A stretch of DNA of 64,000 nucleotides from Rugosimonospora africana (GTDB lineage: Bacteria; Actinomycetota; Actinomycetes; Mycobacteriales; Micromonosporaceae), in the NCBI RefSeq assembly GCF_016862975.1, contig NZ_BONZ01000084.1, positions 1-64,000 of the forward strand. The letters are read 5' to 3'. Below, piece by piece: positions 26,950-35,183 of the stretch; the first letter of the stretch is position 1; each line of letters begins with the position of its first letter. The position numbers and the translations under genes were made by a program. Under the pieces are notes generated by a model, which saw nothing but the letters and a program-made list of their open reading frames with translations, was not told the DNA's origin and made no database searches.

Positions 26950-27591
26950 TCAGGGTGGCGGCGACAGGCCGGATACGGCGTGGGTACGCGTGCCGATGGC
27001 GGTCGTGGCCAGCGCCTTGGTCCGGGACTCCTGGCCGTTCTTCGTCTCACTCCTCGCGAGATCCGCGCCGTGCGCCAGGTACTCCCGTAGGGTCGCGACC
27101 GCGAACGCGTCGAACTCGGCGCCGCGCAGCGTGGCGGCCCGGGCCACCTGGTCCGCGGTGACCAGGCCGGGCATCAGCATGCCCGCGTGCGGGTTCTGTG
27201 CGGGCAAGTCGGCCTGGTCGTGCAGCAGGCGCAGGGTGGGCAGTTCGGTGTCGATGATGGCGCGTACCTGGCCGGCGAGCGCCGGCACGGTCCGATCCGC
27301 GTAGCGCCCGGGCACCAGGTCGAGCAGCGGCCGTACCTGTTCGTCCATCGCTATGGTGATCTCGATCCAGGCCCGGTCGGTGGCGTCGAACGCGGCCGAC
27401 ACGCCGGACGGGCGCGTGGCGGACGAGCGCGCGCCTGGCGGGAGCGTGGCGGACGAGCGCGTGGCGGACCGGGGCGTGGCGGACAGCGGTTTGGCGCAAT
27501 CCGCCGCACCCAGGACGACCGCCACCGCGACGACCGCGGCCAGAATGCGCCCGGGCGCCGGCCCGTGCCCGAGCCGGCGCCAGGTCCGCAC
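26950..27591 (-). CDS. Secreted or anchored protein, weakly DUF305-like
   Basis: A 213-aa protein with an N-terminal export signal (ILAAVVAVAVVLGAADCA; Cys is preceded by Asp, so the lipobox is poor). A repetitive RSSAT-rich linker is encoded by a 15-bp tandem repeat. The ~150-residue helical domain resembles DUF305 (GMLMPGLVTADQVARAATLR, FDAFAVATLREYLAHGADLA) but lacks the family's His pair. The GTG at 27591, with GAGG 5 bp upstream, leaves a 7-bp gap after the discoidin gene, suggesting co-transcription; an ATG at 27618 is the alternative. Confidence 0.6.
   Translation of the reverse strand: MRTWRRLGHGPAPGRILAAVVAVAVVLGAADCAKPLSATPRSATRSSATLPPGARSSATRPSGVSAAFDATDRAWIEITIAMDEQVRPLLDLVPGRYADRTVPALAGQVRAIIDTELPTLRLLHDQADLPAQNPHAGMLMPGLVTADQVARAATLRGAEFDAFAVATLREYLAHGADLARSETKNGQESRTKALATTAIGTRTHAVSGLSPPP
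27414..27488. repeat. 15-bp tandem repeat, five units, in frame within the DUF305-like gene
   Basis: The unit GCGTGGCGGACGAGC, with variants, occurs five times head to tail. Being a multiple of three it changes linker length without shifting the frame. Confidence 0.75.
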
Positions 27592-27598
27592 GGCAGCC

Positions 27599-29857
27599 TC
27601 AGGGGTAGCTGACGACATTGTGCGGGGTGACGTTGCTCGGCAGGGCGGCATCGCCGGTGTCGTTGATGACGTGGGTGATGGAGCCCTTGCCGAGGGACAC
27701 CGTGAGAACGTCGTGGAACTTGACGCCCGCGTTCACCGGGACCTCGAAGGAGTGGTACGCGGCGATGCTCGGATCTGCGGTGAAGACGCAGTAGCTGCCC
27801 AGACCCCAGGCTTCGTGGGAGGTGACCGTGCCGGCGACCTTGTACGCGGCGTACCCCGTGATGCCGTCGTGCGACCACTGGGCGGCGCTGGGCGGGTCGT
27901 ATGGCAGCTCGTTCTGGAAGAAGATCGTCTTTCCGCCGTTGCCGTTCCAGACCACGTTGTACTTCTGGAAGTGCTCCACGAACAGCCCGTAGGCGGTCAC
28001 GTTCTGGCCGTTGACGATCAGGCCCGTGTCGGAGGGGTTGGAGGTCCAGCCCGCACCGCTGCCGTGGTCGGCCCGCCACGACCAGATGTGGTCGATGATC
28101 GTGCTGTTGTTGTTCACCACGAGGGCGTTGGTGGCCTTGGCCGCTCCCGCGCCGCCGACGCGCAGGAAGACGTCGGAGATGAGGTTCGGGGCACCGGAGT
28201 GGTTGCCGCCGGCGCCGGCCGGCCCGACCTGCAGCAGGGCGGGGGAGTTCACGGTGCCGGCGTCGAACAGCAGGCCGGCGATTTTGACGCCGTCGACGTC
28301 GCCGACCTGCATGGGCAGGGCACCGTTGTCGGCCACGATGGTGGCGTAGCCGAGTCCGAGCACGACGGTGTTGGCGCGGTTGATGCTGACGGTCTGGTTG
28401 AGGTGGTACACGCCGGGGGTGAACAGCAGATTCAGCCCCTGGGTCACCGCCTGGTTCAGCGTCGCGGCGGTGACGCCGGGCTTCGCGACGTAGAACTGGT
28501 TGAGCGACAGCGAGGTGCCCGGCGTGTTGCCGCTGGTCCAGGTGGCGCCGCTGGAGTTGGTACGCGGCGACGGCACGAACACCCGGTACCCGCTGGCGTC
28601 GGCGTACAGGTACGGCTTCTCCTGGGTCACCGGGGACGTGCTCAACGTGGTGTACGGCGGGTTCGGGAAACTCTGTGCCGGCGCACCCTTCACGCCAGAG
28701 AACACCATGTTCCACAGGGAGCCCTTCCAGCTGCCGATGGTGCTGTCCCGGGTGACCCACTGCTGTTGGGAGCACGAGCTGACCTGCCCGCTGACCCGGC
28801 TGTCGGCGATGAAGCCGCCGGAGGCCCAGCCGCAGTTCGGCGACGCGAGCGTCATGCCGCCGTGCACGTCGATCCGCCGGAACGGCGCGGCCTGCGCCAC
28901 CGCCCACCGGTCCACTCCGGACACCGGGTAGATGGACAGGTTCTCGGCCGAGCGCCAGAAGTTCTGGGTGGCGTTACCCTGCATCCAGCCCGCGTCGACG
29001 GTGATGTCTCCGTGGATCTGCACGTCCTGCGGGTTCTGGCCGAGACCGCTGATCGAGGTGTAGAAGCCGAGCTGCGCGTTCAGGCCGCTGTAGGAGCCCG
29101 GCTTGAACAGAAACTGGTACCGCTCGGTGCCGAACTGGTTCTTCTCCTGCTGGGTGAAGACCTGGTCCAGCTTGGCCTGGATGGTCGACGACGACTGGCC
29201 GGGATCGAACACGATGACGTTGCTGCCGAGATCGCCGCCGCCGGGCAGTGCCGGTCCGGTCGGGCCGGTACTCGGCGACGGGCTGGTACGCGAGGGGCTG
29301 GTGCTCGGCGACGGGCCGGTGCCCTGCCCGCCGTACACGGCGAACTCGTAGAGGGAGTAGCCGTAGCGGGTCGCCCGCACGGTCCCGTACATCCGGATGA
29401 ACCGGCCGGTGCCGCTGACCGGGATCGTCTGGGCGCCACCGGTTCCGGCCGCCGTGGAGTAGAGGGAAGTCCAACCGCTCTGGCCGTCCGCCGACACCTC
29501 GATGTCAAACGCCTTCGCGTACGAGGTCTGCCAGGTGAGGACGACCTGGCAGATGTCGGTACTGGCTCCCAGGTCGATCTGGATCCACTGTGGATCGACA
29601 CCCTGAGTGCTGCCCCAGCGCGTCGTGCCGTCGCCGTCGACGGCCTTATCCGGCGACAGCCGGCTGGACTCGATCGACGACGCGGTCGCGGGTCGGCCGG
29701 CGGCGACATTGGCGGTACCGCAGGCCGAAGCGGCGCTCGCCGGCCGGGTAACGACGACCAGCGCCCAGACCACGAGCGCCGCGGCGACGGCCACCACGGC
29801 GACGATCGGACGTCCGCGCCGGCGGTGCACGCCGGTGCTGTCGGATGAGGGTTGCAC
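27599..29857 (-). CDS. Secreted discoidin (F5/8 type C) plus right-handed beta-helix protein
   Basis: A 752-aa protein. Residues ~15-42 are an export signal (IVAVVAVAAALVVWALVVV, cleavage near ASA); ~45-175 form an F5/8C carbohydrate-binding domain (DKAVDGDGTTRWGS, WIQIDLGAS, RFIRMYGTVRATRYGYSLYE). A Ser/Pro/Thr linker follows at ~178-205, then a pectate-lyase-like beta-helix (NVIVFDPGQSSSTIQAKLDQ, RANTVVLGLGYATIV). Relatives are common in Streptomyces, sometimes mislabelled adenylyl cyclase; the GH55-like helix suggests polysaccharide binding or cleavage. The GTG has AAGGAG 5 bp upstream. Confidence 0.85.
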   Translation of the reverse strand: MQPSSDSTGVHRRRGRPIVAVVAVAAALVVWALVVVTRPASAASACGTANVAAGRPATASSIESSRLSPDKAVDGDGTTRWGSTQGVDPQWIQIDLGASTDICQVVLTWQTSYAKAFDIEVSADGQSGWTSLYSTAAGTGGAQTIPVSGTGRFIRMYGTVRATRYGYSLYEFAVYGGQGTGPSPSTSPSRTSPSPSTGPTGPALPGGGDLGSNVIVFDPGQSSSTIQAKLDQVFTQQEKNQFGTERYQFLFKPGSYSGLNAQLGFYTSISGLGQNPQDVQIHGDITVDAGWMQGNATQNFWRSAENLSIYPVSGVDRWAVAQAAPFRRIDVHGGMTLASPNCGWASGGFIADSRVSGQVSSCSQQQWVTRDSTIGSWKGSLWNMVFSGVKGAPAQSFPNPPYTTLSTSPVTQEKPYLYADASGYRVFVPSPRTNSSGATWTSGNTPGTSLSLNQFYVAKPGVTAATLNQAVTQGLNLLFTPGVYHLNQTVSINRANTVVLGLGYATIVADNGALPMQVGDVDGVKIAGLLFDAGTVNSPALLQVGPAGAGGNHSGAPNLISDVFLRVGGAGAAKATNALVVNNNSTIIDHIWSWRADHGSGAGWTSNPSDTGLIVNGQNVTAYGLFVEHFQKYNVVWNGNGGKTIFFQNELPYDPPSAAQWSHDGITGYAAYKVAGTVTSHEAWGLGSYCVFTADPSIAAYHSFEVPVNAGVKFHDVLTVSLGKGSITHVINDTGDAALPSNVTPHNVVSYP

Positions 29858-30017
29858 CGCATCTCCTTCGGGTCGGTGTGGCGTGTCGTTGTGGCGCGCG
29901 CCATCGCCACGCTGGGCGGATGAAGCGCCGCGGCGCCGACGGCGCAAGGGATATTGAGCCCCGGGAGCGGATCGGGGCCGGCAGGTGACAGGACAGTAGG
30001 GCGGTTCGGTGGCGCCC

Positions 30018-30045
30018 GGCAATTGCTTGCCAAATAATTTGCCAA
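30018..30045. promoter_or_regulatory. Additional LacI-type half-sites in the discoidin/DUF1996 gap
   Basis: GGCAATTGCTTGCC is an inverted repeat (GGCAA-N4-TTGCC) at 30018-30031, overlapped by a direct repeat TTGCCAA-N5-TTGCCAA running to 30045. The half-site TTGCCA is the same as in the operators at 25894 and 30084. It lies nearer the discoidin gene start. Confidence 0.55.
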
Positions 30046-30083
30046 GTTGGATCTCTCGCGTCCACTGTGGACCACGATCCCCG

Positions 30084-30110
30084 GTGGCAAACGATGGCAA
30101 GCGATTGTCG
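30084..30110 (+). promoter_or_regulatory. LacI-type operator, second copy of the 25.9-kb element
   Basis: GATGGCAAGCGATTGTCG (30093-30110) differs at one base from the reverse complement of 25894-25911; the full 27 bp share 23 bases. It lies 72 bp upstream of the DUF1996 start in a 325-bp divergent gap that holds no gene. Confidence 0.75.
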
Positions 30111-30181
30111 GTCGGATCGCGTCGCTGCTAGCCTCCCGAATCAACCATCGTCGATGTTCGATTCAATGCCAGGGAGTCGAC

Positions 30182-31063
30182 ATGACCATCCGATCCACCA
30201 TGCCCAGATTCAGGCCACGCAGCCGGTACCTCACCATCGCCGGGGTGCTGATCGCGCTCGCCGGCGGGGTCGCCGTCGCCGGCCCGGCGGTCGCGGCCGA
30301 CGACCCGCCGCGGGTGCCGTACCACGAGATGCACGCCGATTGCACGGTCAACCACACGTTGAGCGACGACCCCATCGTGTTCCCCGGCCTCCCCGGGGCC
30401 TCACACAACCACTCGTTCGTCGGCAGCCCGACCACGAACGCGAACTCGACGCCGCAGTCCCTGGTGGGCGGAGCCACCTCATGCCAGGATTCGCTGGACG
30501 CGTCGGGTTACTGGTTCCCGACCCTGCTGCAGCGCGGCGTGCCGCTGCAGCCGGACCAGCCGACCGTCTACTACAAGTCGGGGGTGACCGACTACCGTAC
30601 GGTCAAGCCGTTCCCGGCCGGCTTCAAGCTGCTCGTCGGCGACGCGCACACCCCGGACGTCGCCCACTTCGAGGGCAACTGGCAGTGCACCGGCTACCGC
30701 GGCAGCGACATCCCGGCGTCCTGTCCCGCCGGGTCCAGCCTCCAGGTCCGGCTGACCGCGCCGAGCTGCTGGGACGGGGTACACCTGGACAGCACCGACC
30801 ACAAGTCGCACATGGCGTGGCCGGTGAACGGCAGCTGCCCGGTCGACCATCCGGTGCCGCTGCCCATGCTGGAGATCAAGCTGCCGTACCCGTTGCGCAA
30901 CGGCGACACCGGCGGACTCGCGTACTCCTCCGGGCCCAGCTACACGTTCCACTACGACTTCATGAACGGCTGGGACCCGGCCCGCCAGGCGTACCTGGTG
31001 TCGTACTGCATCAACGGCGGCCGGCAGTGCAACGGGTTCGGCGTGGACCCGAAGAAGCCGTAG
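30182..31063 (+). CDS. Secreted DUF1996 domain protein
   Basis: A 293-aa protein with a signal peptide (residues ~18-40, LTIAGVLIALAGGVAVAGPA, cleavage after AVAA) followed by one DUF1996 domain: HNHSFVGSPTTNANSTPQSL, SGYWFPTLLQ, the central ISLPYP-equivalent ADCTV/CWDGVHLDSTDHKSHMAW and YTFHYDFMNGWD. DUF1996 proteins are secreted in fungi and actinomycetes, often next to carbohydrate-active genes; their activity is not established. The ATG has AGGGAG 5 bp upstream. It is divergent from the discoidin gene and shares its operators. Confidence 0.88.
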   Translation: MTIRSTMPRFRPRSRYLTIAGVLIALAGGVAVAGPAVAADDPPRVPYHEMHADCTVNHTLSDDPIVFPGLPGASHNHSFVGSPTTNANSTPQSLVGGATSCQDSLDASGYWFPTLLQRGVPLQPDQPTVYYKSGVTDYRTVKPFPAGFKLLVGDAHTPDVAHFEGNWQCTGYRGSDIPASCPAGSSLQVRLTAPSCWDGVHLDSTDHKSHMAWPVNGSCPVDHPVPLPMLEIKLPYPLRNGDTGGLAYSSGPSYTFHYDFMNGWDPARQAYLVSYCINGGRQCNGFGVDPKKP

Positions 31064-31077
31064 GCGCTCGGCCGCGT

Positions 31078-32418
31078 TCAGCGGCCCGTGGCACCGCCAT
31101 GCCCCGCCCCAGCGGCGACTTCTCCGCCGCTGGGGCCGGCGGTCCGCCGTTCGGCCGTCCGCCGGCCGACGTCGACCCCGGAAGCCGTGTCGTCCCGGCC
31201 GGCATGGTCGCGGCCGGCGCCGTCGCGGTCGGCGCGGTGGTGGAAACCGCTGAGCCGCAACAACGCCGGGGCCAGTACGAACAGCGCCACCGCGAGCGCG
31301 GCGACGGCGAACATGGCCCCGCGCAGCCCGAAGGCGTCCGCGCACAGGCCGACGTACACGGGGCCCAACAGGAACCCGAGGTAGGACACGGTCGTGACGA
31401 CCGCCGTCGCCCGGCCCCGGCGGGATTCGTCGACGTTGCGGGAGACGACCCCGACCAGGGTGGGGAACAGCACTGCGGTGCCGGCGGCGGCTACGGTCAG
31501 CCCCACGGCGGCGACGAGCAGCGTGGGCGAGACCGCGATGATGACCGCGCCCGCCCCGGCGGCCAGCGCGCCGGCGAGCAGAACGGTCTGCACGTGCGCG
31601 GCCCCGAGCCCTCCGGCGGCGAACCGGGTGATCGCGACGGTGGCCGCGAAGACGGCCGGCGCCACAGCGGTCAGCCCCGCGCCAGCGTGGAGTTGGTCGT
31701 GGGCGAAGACCGCGCTCCAGCTCTGGTGGGCGTTCTCGCTGGCGAAGGCGAGCGCACCGAGCGTCCCGATGAGCACGAGCGGGACCATTCTCAGCTGGGC
31801 CGGCGATGACGGCCGGGCTGACGCCGCGTGGCCGGGGCTGGTGCCGGCGACGCCGGCGGGCAGCGTCCCGAGCATCGCCGCTCCGGCGATGACGGAGAGG
31901 GCCGCGGCGGCGAGGAACGGGACGGTCAGCGGAAGCGACGCGGACGAGGCCAGCCCGGTGGCGAGGCTGCCGAGGACGACGAAACTCGAGAAGGTGCCGT
32001 GAGCCCGGGTGATCACCGGTCGCCGGGCCAACTCCTCCGCCCGCCCGGCCACCGCGTTCATCGCCACGTCGGCCGCACCGCTGGTGGCGCCGACGAGCGC
32101 GAGCCCGACGCACAGGGTGGCCAGATCGACCGCGGTCAGCGCCAGTCCGGCGCCCACGACGCCGAGTGCGCTGATCACGCCGGCGGCCACCTTCAGCCCC
32201 CAGCGGTCCAGCGCCCTGCCCACCAGGAGCATCGCGGGAAGCGCGCCCGCGCCGACGAACAACAGGGCGAGCCCGAGCTGTCCGTCGCTGACGCCGGCCT
32301 GCGCCTGCACTCGTGGCACAGACGCGCCCCACACTCCCCAGAACGCTCCGAATGAAGCAAAAGCCACAAAAGCCGAGACGATCAATTCGCGAGGCGCGTG
32401 ACCATTGGTCTTCGTCAT
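31078..32418 (-). CDS. MFS transporter
   Basis: A 446-aa protein with twelve predicted membrane helices and the MFS loop 2-3 motif MLLVGRALDRWGLKVAAG. Other conserved pieces are SFGAFWGVWGASVPRVQ (helix 1) and VSYLGFLLGPVYVGL (helix 11), which resemble the YbjJ-like subgroup. The substrate is unknown. The C-terminal ~45 residues are a repetitive hydrophilic tail (RDGAGRDHAGRDD). It is divergent from a LacI regulator 37 bp away with an operator between them, which suggests control by a small sugar-like ligand. Confidence 0.88.
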   Translation of the reverse strand: MTKTNGHAPRELIVSAFVAFASFGAFWGVWGASVPRVQAQAGVSDGQLGLALLFVGAGALPAMLLVGRALDRWGLKVAAGVISALGVVGAGLALTAVDLATLCVGLALVGATSGAADVAMNAVAGRAEELARRPVITRAHGTFSSFVVLGSLATGLASSASLPLTVPFLAAAALSVIAGAAMLGTLPAGVAGTSPGHAASARPSSPAQLRMVPLVLIGTLGALAFASENAHQSWSAVFAHDQLHAGAGLTAVAPAVFAATVAITRFAAGGLGAAHVQTVLLAGALAAGAGAVIIAVSPTLLVAAVGLTVAAAGTAVLFPTLVGVVSRNVDESRRGRATAVVTTVSYLGFLLGPVYVGLCADAFGLRGAMFAVAALAVALFVLAPALLRLSGFHHRADRDGAGRDHAGRDDTASGVDVGRRTAERRTAGPSGGEVAAGAGHGGATGR

Positions 32419-32421
32419 GCC

Positions 32422-32435
32422 GTGTAACGATACAC
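32422..32435. promoter_or_regulatory. Probable LacI operator between the MFS and LacI genes
   Basis: GTGTAACGATACAC matches its reverse complement at 12 of 14 positions and is centred on CG, as LacI-family operators are. It fills most of the 37-bp divergent gap. Confidence 0.65.
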
Positions 32436-32455
32436 AGACAACTATGCTGGACGCC

Positions 32456-33505
32456 ATGGACTCGGCTGCCGACGCGAAGCGGGTGACTCTCGCCCAGGTG
32501 GCGCAGCGGGCGGGCGTGTCGGTGATGACCGCCTCGTACACCTACAACCGCCCGAGCCGGGTGTCGGAGCAGTCCCGGGCCAAGGTGCTCGCCGCGGCGG
32601 CTGCGCTGGGGTATGCCGGACCCGACCCCAGTGCCCGGTCGCTGCGTCGCGGTAGCACCCGCACGCTCGGTGTCGTGATGGGCGAGCATCTCAGCTACGC
32701 GTTCGAAGACCCGCAGGCGGCGTCCTTCCTCGCCGGGATCGCCGATGTCTGCGCCGAGAGCGGCTACGGCATGACCATCTTGCCGATCACGGGTGCCGAC
32801 GACGATGTCTCGCGGATACAGTCTGCCGCGGTAGACGGGTTCATCGTCTGGACCACCTCGGACGACGACCCGGTCCTGGGCGCGGTACGGGCGGTGCGGC
32901 GGCCGGCCGTCGTGCACGGCGGACCGGAGGTCGCCGGGTTGGGGCTCGTGAGCATCGACAACCGGGCGGCGGCACGCGCGGTGGGGACTGCGGCGTTCGC
33001 GGGCGCCGGGCGTCCGGCCGTCGTGAGTTTCCCGCTTTCCCGGGACCGGATCAGCACCATCACCCGCGGCCCGGACATCGCCGGTGCCACGTTCCCGGTC
33101 ACCCGGCAGCGGCTGGAGGGATACCGGCAGGCGGCCGAGGACATCGGCATCCCGTGGAGCGACGTGGTCGTCGCGGTGTGCGCGCACAACGACGCGGCCG
33201 AGGCCGAGCAGGCCACCGCGGCCCTGCTGTCCGGCACCCACGCGCCCGACGCCATCGCGGCGATGAGCGACGAACAGGCGGCGGGGGCGATCCGGGCGGC
33301 GCGCGCCGCCGGTCGTACGGTTCCCTCGGACGTAGCCGTGACCGGCTGGGACGACGCGGCCGTGGCAACCCAGCTCGGACTCACCACGGTCGCGCAGTCT
33401 CTGCGGGAGCAGGGCGCGGCCTGCGCGCACGCGGCCCTCGGCCACGAACCGGTCCCGCCGGCTGCGGCGTGGTCTGTCGTCACGCGAGCCAGTACCCGCT
33501 CCTGA
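32456..33505 (+). CDS. LacI-family transcriptional regulator
   Basis: A 349-aa protein with a LacI helix-turn-helix at residues ~8-30 (VTLAQVAQRAGVSVMTASYT), the hinge region (SARSLRRGSTRTLGVVM) and the effector domain (C-terminal VAVTGWDDAAVATQLGLTTV). The ATG at 32456 is preceded by TATGCT at 7 bp, suggesting a leaderless message; an ATG at 32444 is an alternative. The divergent MFS transporter is its likely target. Confidence 0.88.
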   Translation: MDSAADAKRVTLAQVAQRAGVSVMTASYTYNRPSRVSEQSRAKVLAAAAALGYAGPDPSARSLRRGSTRTLGVVMGEHLSYAFEDPQAASFLAGIADVCAESGYGMTILPITGADDDVSRIQSAAVDGFIVWTTSDDDPVLGAVRAVRRPAVVHGGPEVAGLGLVSIDNRAAARAVGTAAFAGAGRPAVVSFPLSRDRISTITRGPDIAGATFPVTRQRLEGYRQAAEDIGIPWSDVVVAVCAHNDAAEAEQATAALLSGTHAPDAIAAMSDEQAAGAIRAARAAGRTVPSDVAVTGWDDAAVATQLGLTTVAQSLREQGAACAHAALGHEPVPPAAAWSVVTRASTRS

Positions 33506-33576
33506 CAGAGGCGCCGGGACAGCCGGACCATGCCGTGCACCGCGCTTGAGGTCCGATGTCTCGAAGCGGTTAGCCG

Positions 33577-33606
33577 TTGACATCCTGGTTCGTACAGTGC
33601 GATGGT
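33577..33606 (+). promoter_or_regulatory. Possible promoter of the alpha-galactosidase gene
   Basis: TTGACA at 33577 and GATGGT at 33601 are separated by 18 bp. This is the best promoter-like match in the 231-bp gap 33506-33736, in which I see no gene and no clear operator. Confidence 0.35.
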
Positions 33607-33736
33607 CGCCATAACTCCGATGTCTGGGATAGGTGTCCGCCGATCGGGCCGTGAGCCGGTGCCCGAAGGCGGCCCGTCCACGCATCCGAAACGGTCAAGT
33701 GACTGACGGTCAAGAGACTGGGGAGGTAACGCGACC

Positions 33737-35068
33737 ATGAGACGCAGGCTCACGTCCGTCGCCGCACTGGCGGCGCTCTGCGTGACGCTCACCGCGGTCG
33801 CGGCGCAGCCGGCACAGGCCGGCCGGGCGCCGCACCCGATCGTCGCGGCCCGTCCACCGATGGGCTGGAGCAGCTGGAGCTCCCTGCGCGGCAACATCAG
33901 CGAGGCGGCCATCGAGGCACAGGCAGACGTCATGCACCGCCAACTCCAGCGGTACGGCTACCAGTACGTCAACGTGGACGCCGGCTGGTCGGACCATCTC
34001 GACGGGTACGGCCGCGACGCCTGGGACGCCACCAAGTTCCCCCACGGCATCGCGCCGGTGGCGAGGTACGTGCACTCGCTGGGCCTGAAGTTCGGCATCT
34101 ACCTGGTACCGGGCATCCCGAAGGCGGCGGTCGACGCCAACCTGCCGATCTACGGCACCCCGTACCACGCGGCCGACATCGCCGACACCACCACGCTGGG
34201 CAACACCCTGGGCGACTCGTGGCGCATCGACTACACCAAGCCCGGAGCGGCCCAGTACATCCAGTCGTACGCGGACCTGCTCGCCTCGTGGGGCGTGGAC
34301 TACATCAAGATGGACTTCATCGGCCCCGGCGGTGGCAACAACCCGGCCGACAACACCGGGGACATCCAGCAGTGGCGCGCCGCACTGGACCGCACCCACC
34401 GGAGGATCCACCTGGAGCTGTCCAACTCGCTGTCGTTCGACGACGCGTCGGTCTGGGCCTCCTACGCCAACGGCTGGCGCATCGAGGGCGACGTCGAGTG
34501 CTACAGCAGCTGCCCCGGATTCCTCACGAACTGGAAACAGCGCGTCGTCAAGCGCTGGACCGACGCACCGAAGTGGGTACCGTTCGCCGGCCCGGGCCAC
34601 TGGAACGACATGGACTCGGTGGAGATCGGCAACGGCGACGTCGACGGGCTCACCCCCGACGAGCGGGTCAGCGTGATGACCCTGTGGTCGCTGCAGTCCT
34701 CGCCGCTGCTGCTCGGCACCGACCTGACCAAGCTCGACCCGTACGACCTGTCTCTGCTCACCAACCGCGAGGTCATCGCGGTCGACCAGTCCGGCCGCCC
34801 CGCTCGGCCGGTCTCCCAGGCCACCCCGCAACAGGTGTGGTTCTCCGACAACGGCCACGGCAGCTACACGGTCGCGTTGTTCAACCTCGACGCGACGGCA
34901 GCCACGGTCACCGCGAACTGGAGCGATCTCGGCATCACGGCCGGGCGCGCGGCCAGTGTCCGGGACCTGTGGAGCCACACCGATCTCGGCGCGATGAGGG
35001 ACGGATTCGGCGCGACGCTGGCACCGCACGCCGCCCGGCTGCTGCGCGTACAACTGTCTCATCGCTGA
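33737..35068 (+). CDS. Secreted GH27 alpha-galactosidase
   Basis: A 443-aa protein with a cleavable signal peptide (residues 1-28, ending PAQAG), the GH27 entry motif PPMGWSSWSS at 40-49, the nucleophile Asp193 in DYIKMDFIG and the acid/base Asp252 in RIEGDVECY. A C-terminal beta-sandwich of ~90 residues completes the family fold. It should remove terminal alpha-galactose (or related beta-L-arabinopyranose) from polysaccharides outside the cell. The ATG has GGGAGG about 11 bp upstream. It is monocistronic, followed by a 10-bp hairpin. Confidence 0.92.
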   Translation: MRRRLTSVAALAALCVTLTAVAAQPAQAGRAPHPIVAARPPMGWSSWSSLRGNISEAAIEAQADVMHRQLQRYGYQYVNVDAGWSDHLDGYGRDAWDATKFPHGIAPVARYVHSLGLKFGIYLVPGIPKAAVDANLPIYGTPYHAADIADTTTLGNTLGDSWRIDYTKPGAAQYIQSYADLLASWGVDYIKMDFIGPGGGNNPADNTGDIQQWRAALDRTHRRIHLELSNSLSFDDASVWASYANGWRIEGDVECYSSCPGFLTNWKQRVVKRWTDAPKWVPFAGPGHWNDMDSVEIGNGDVDGLTPDERVSVMTLWSLQSSPLLLGTDLTKLDPYDLSLLTNREVIAVDQSGRPARPVSQATPQQVWFSDNGHGSYTVALFNLDATAATVTANWSDLGITAGRAASVRDLWSHTDLGAMRDGFGATLAPHAARLLRVQLSHR

Positions 35069-35097
35069 ACCACGGCGGCGCGCGAGCCGTGTCGATC

Positions 35098-35126
35098 GGC
35101 CGGACCCACCGTCGGCGGGTCCGGCC
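35098..35126. terminator. Perfect 10-bp stem terminator after the alpha-galactosidase
   Basis: GGCCGGACCC, a 9-nt loop, then GGGTCCGGCC, 30 bp after the stop. Confidence 0.75.
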
Positions 35127-35183
35127 GCTGCGGTGCGGGGCATGATTCAGGGGCACCGGACCGCCGACCCGAGAGGTACCAGG

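Noticed and set aside
27353-29848. An 831-codon open frame on the plus strand
   Set aside because: It is the antisense shadow of the discoidin/beta-helix gene, whose domains and signal peptide are clear.
27599-29857. Annotation as adenylyl cyclase
   Set aside because: Related database entries sometimes carry that name, but the sequence shows a secreted F5/8C plus beta-helix protein and no cyclase motif.
30479-33685. A 1068-codon open frame on the minus strand
   Set aside because: It is antisense or out of frame to the DUF1996, MFS and LacI genes, is Arg/Gly/Ala-rich and has no recognisable domain. Long antisense frames are expected at this G+C content.
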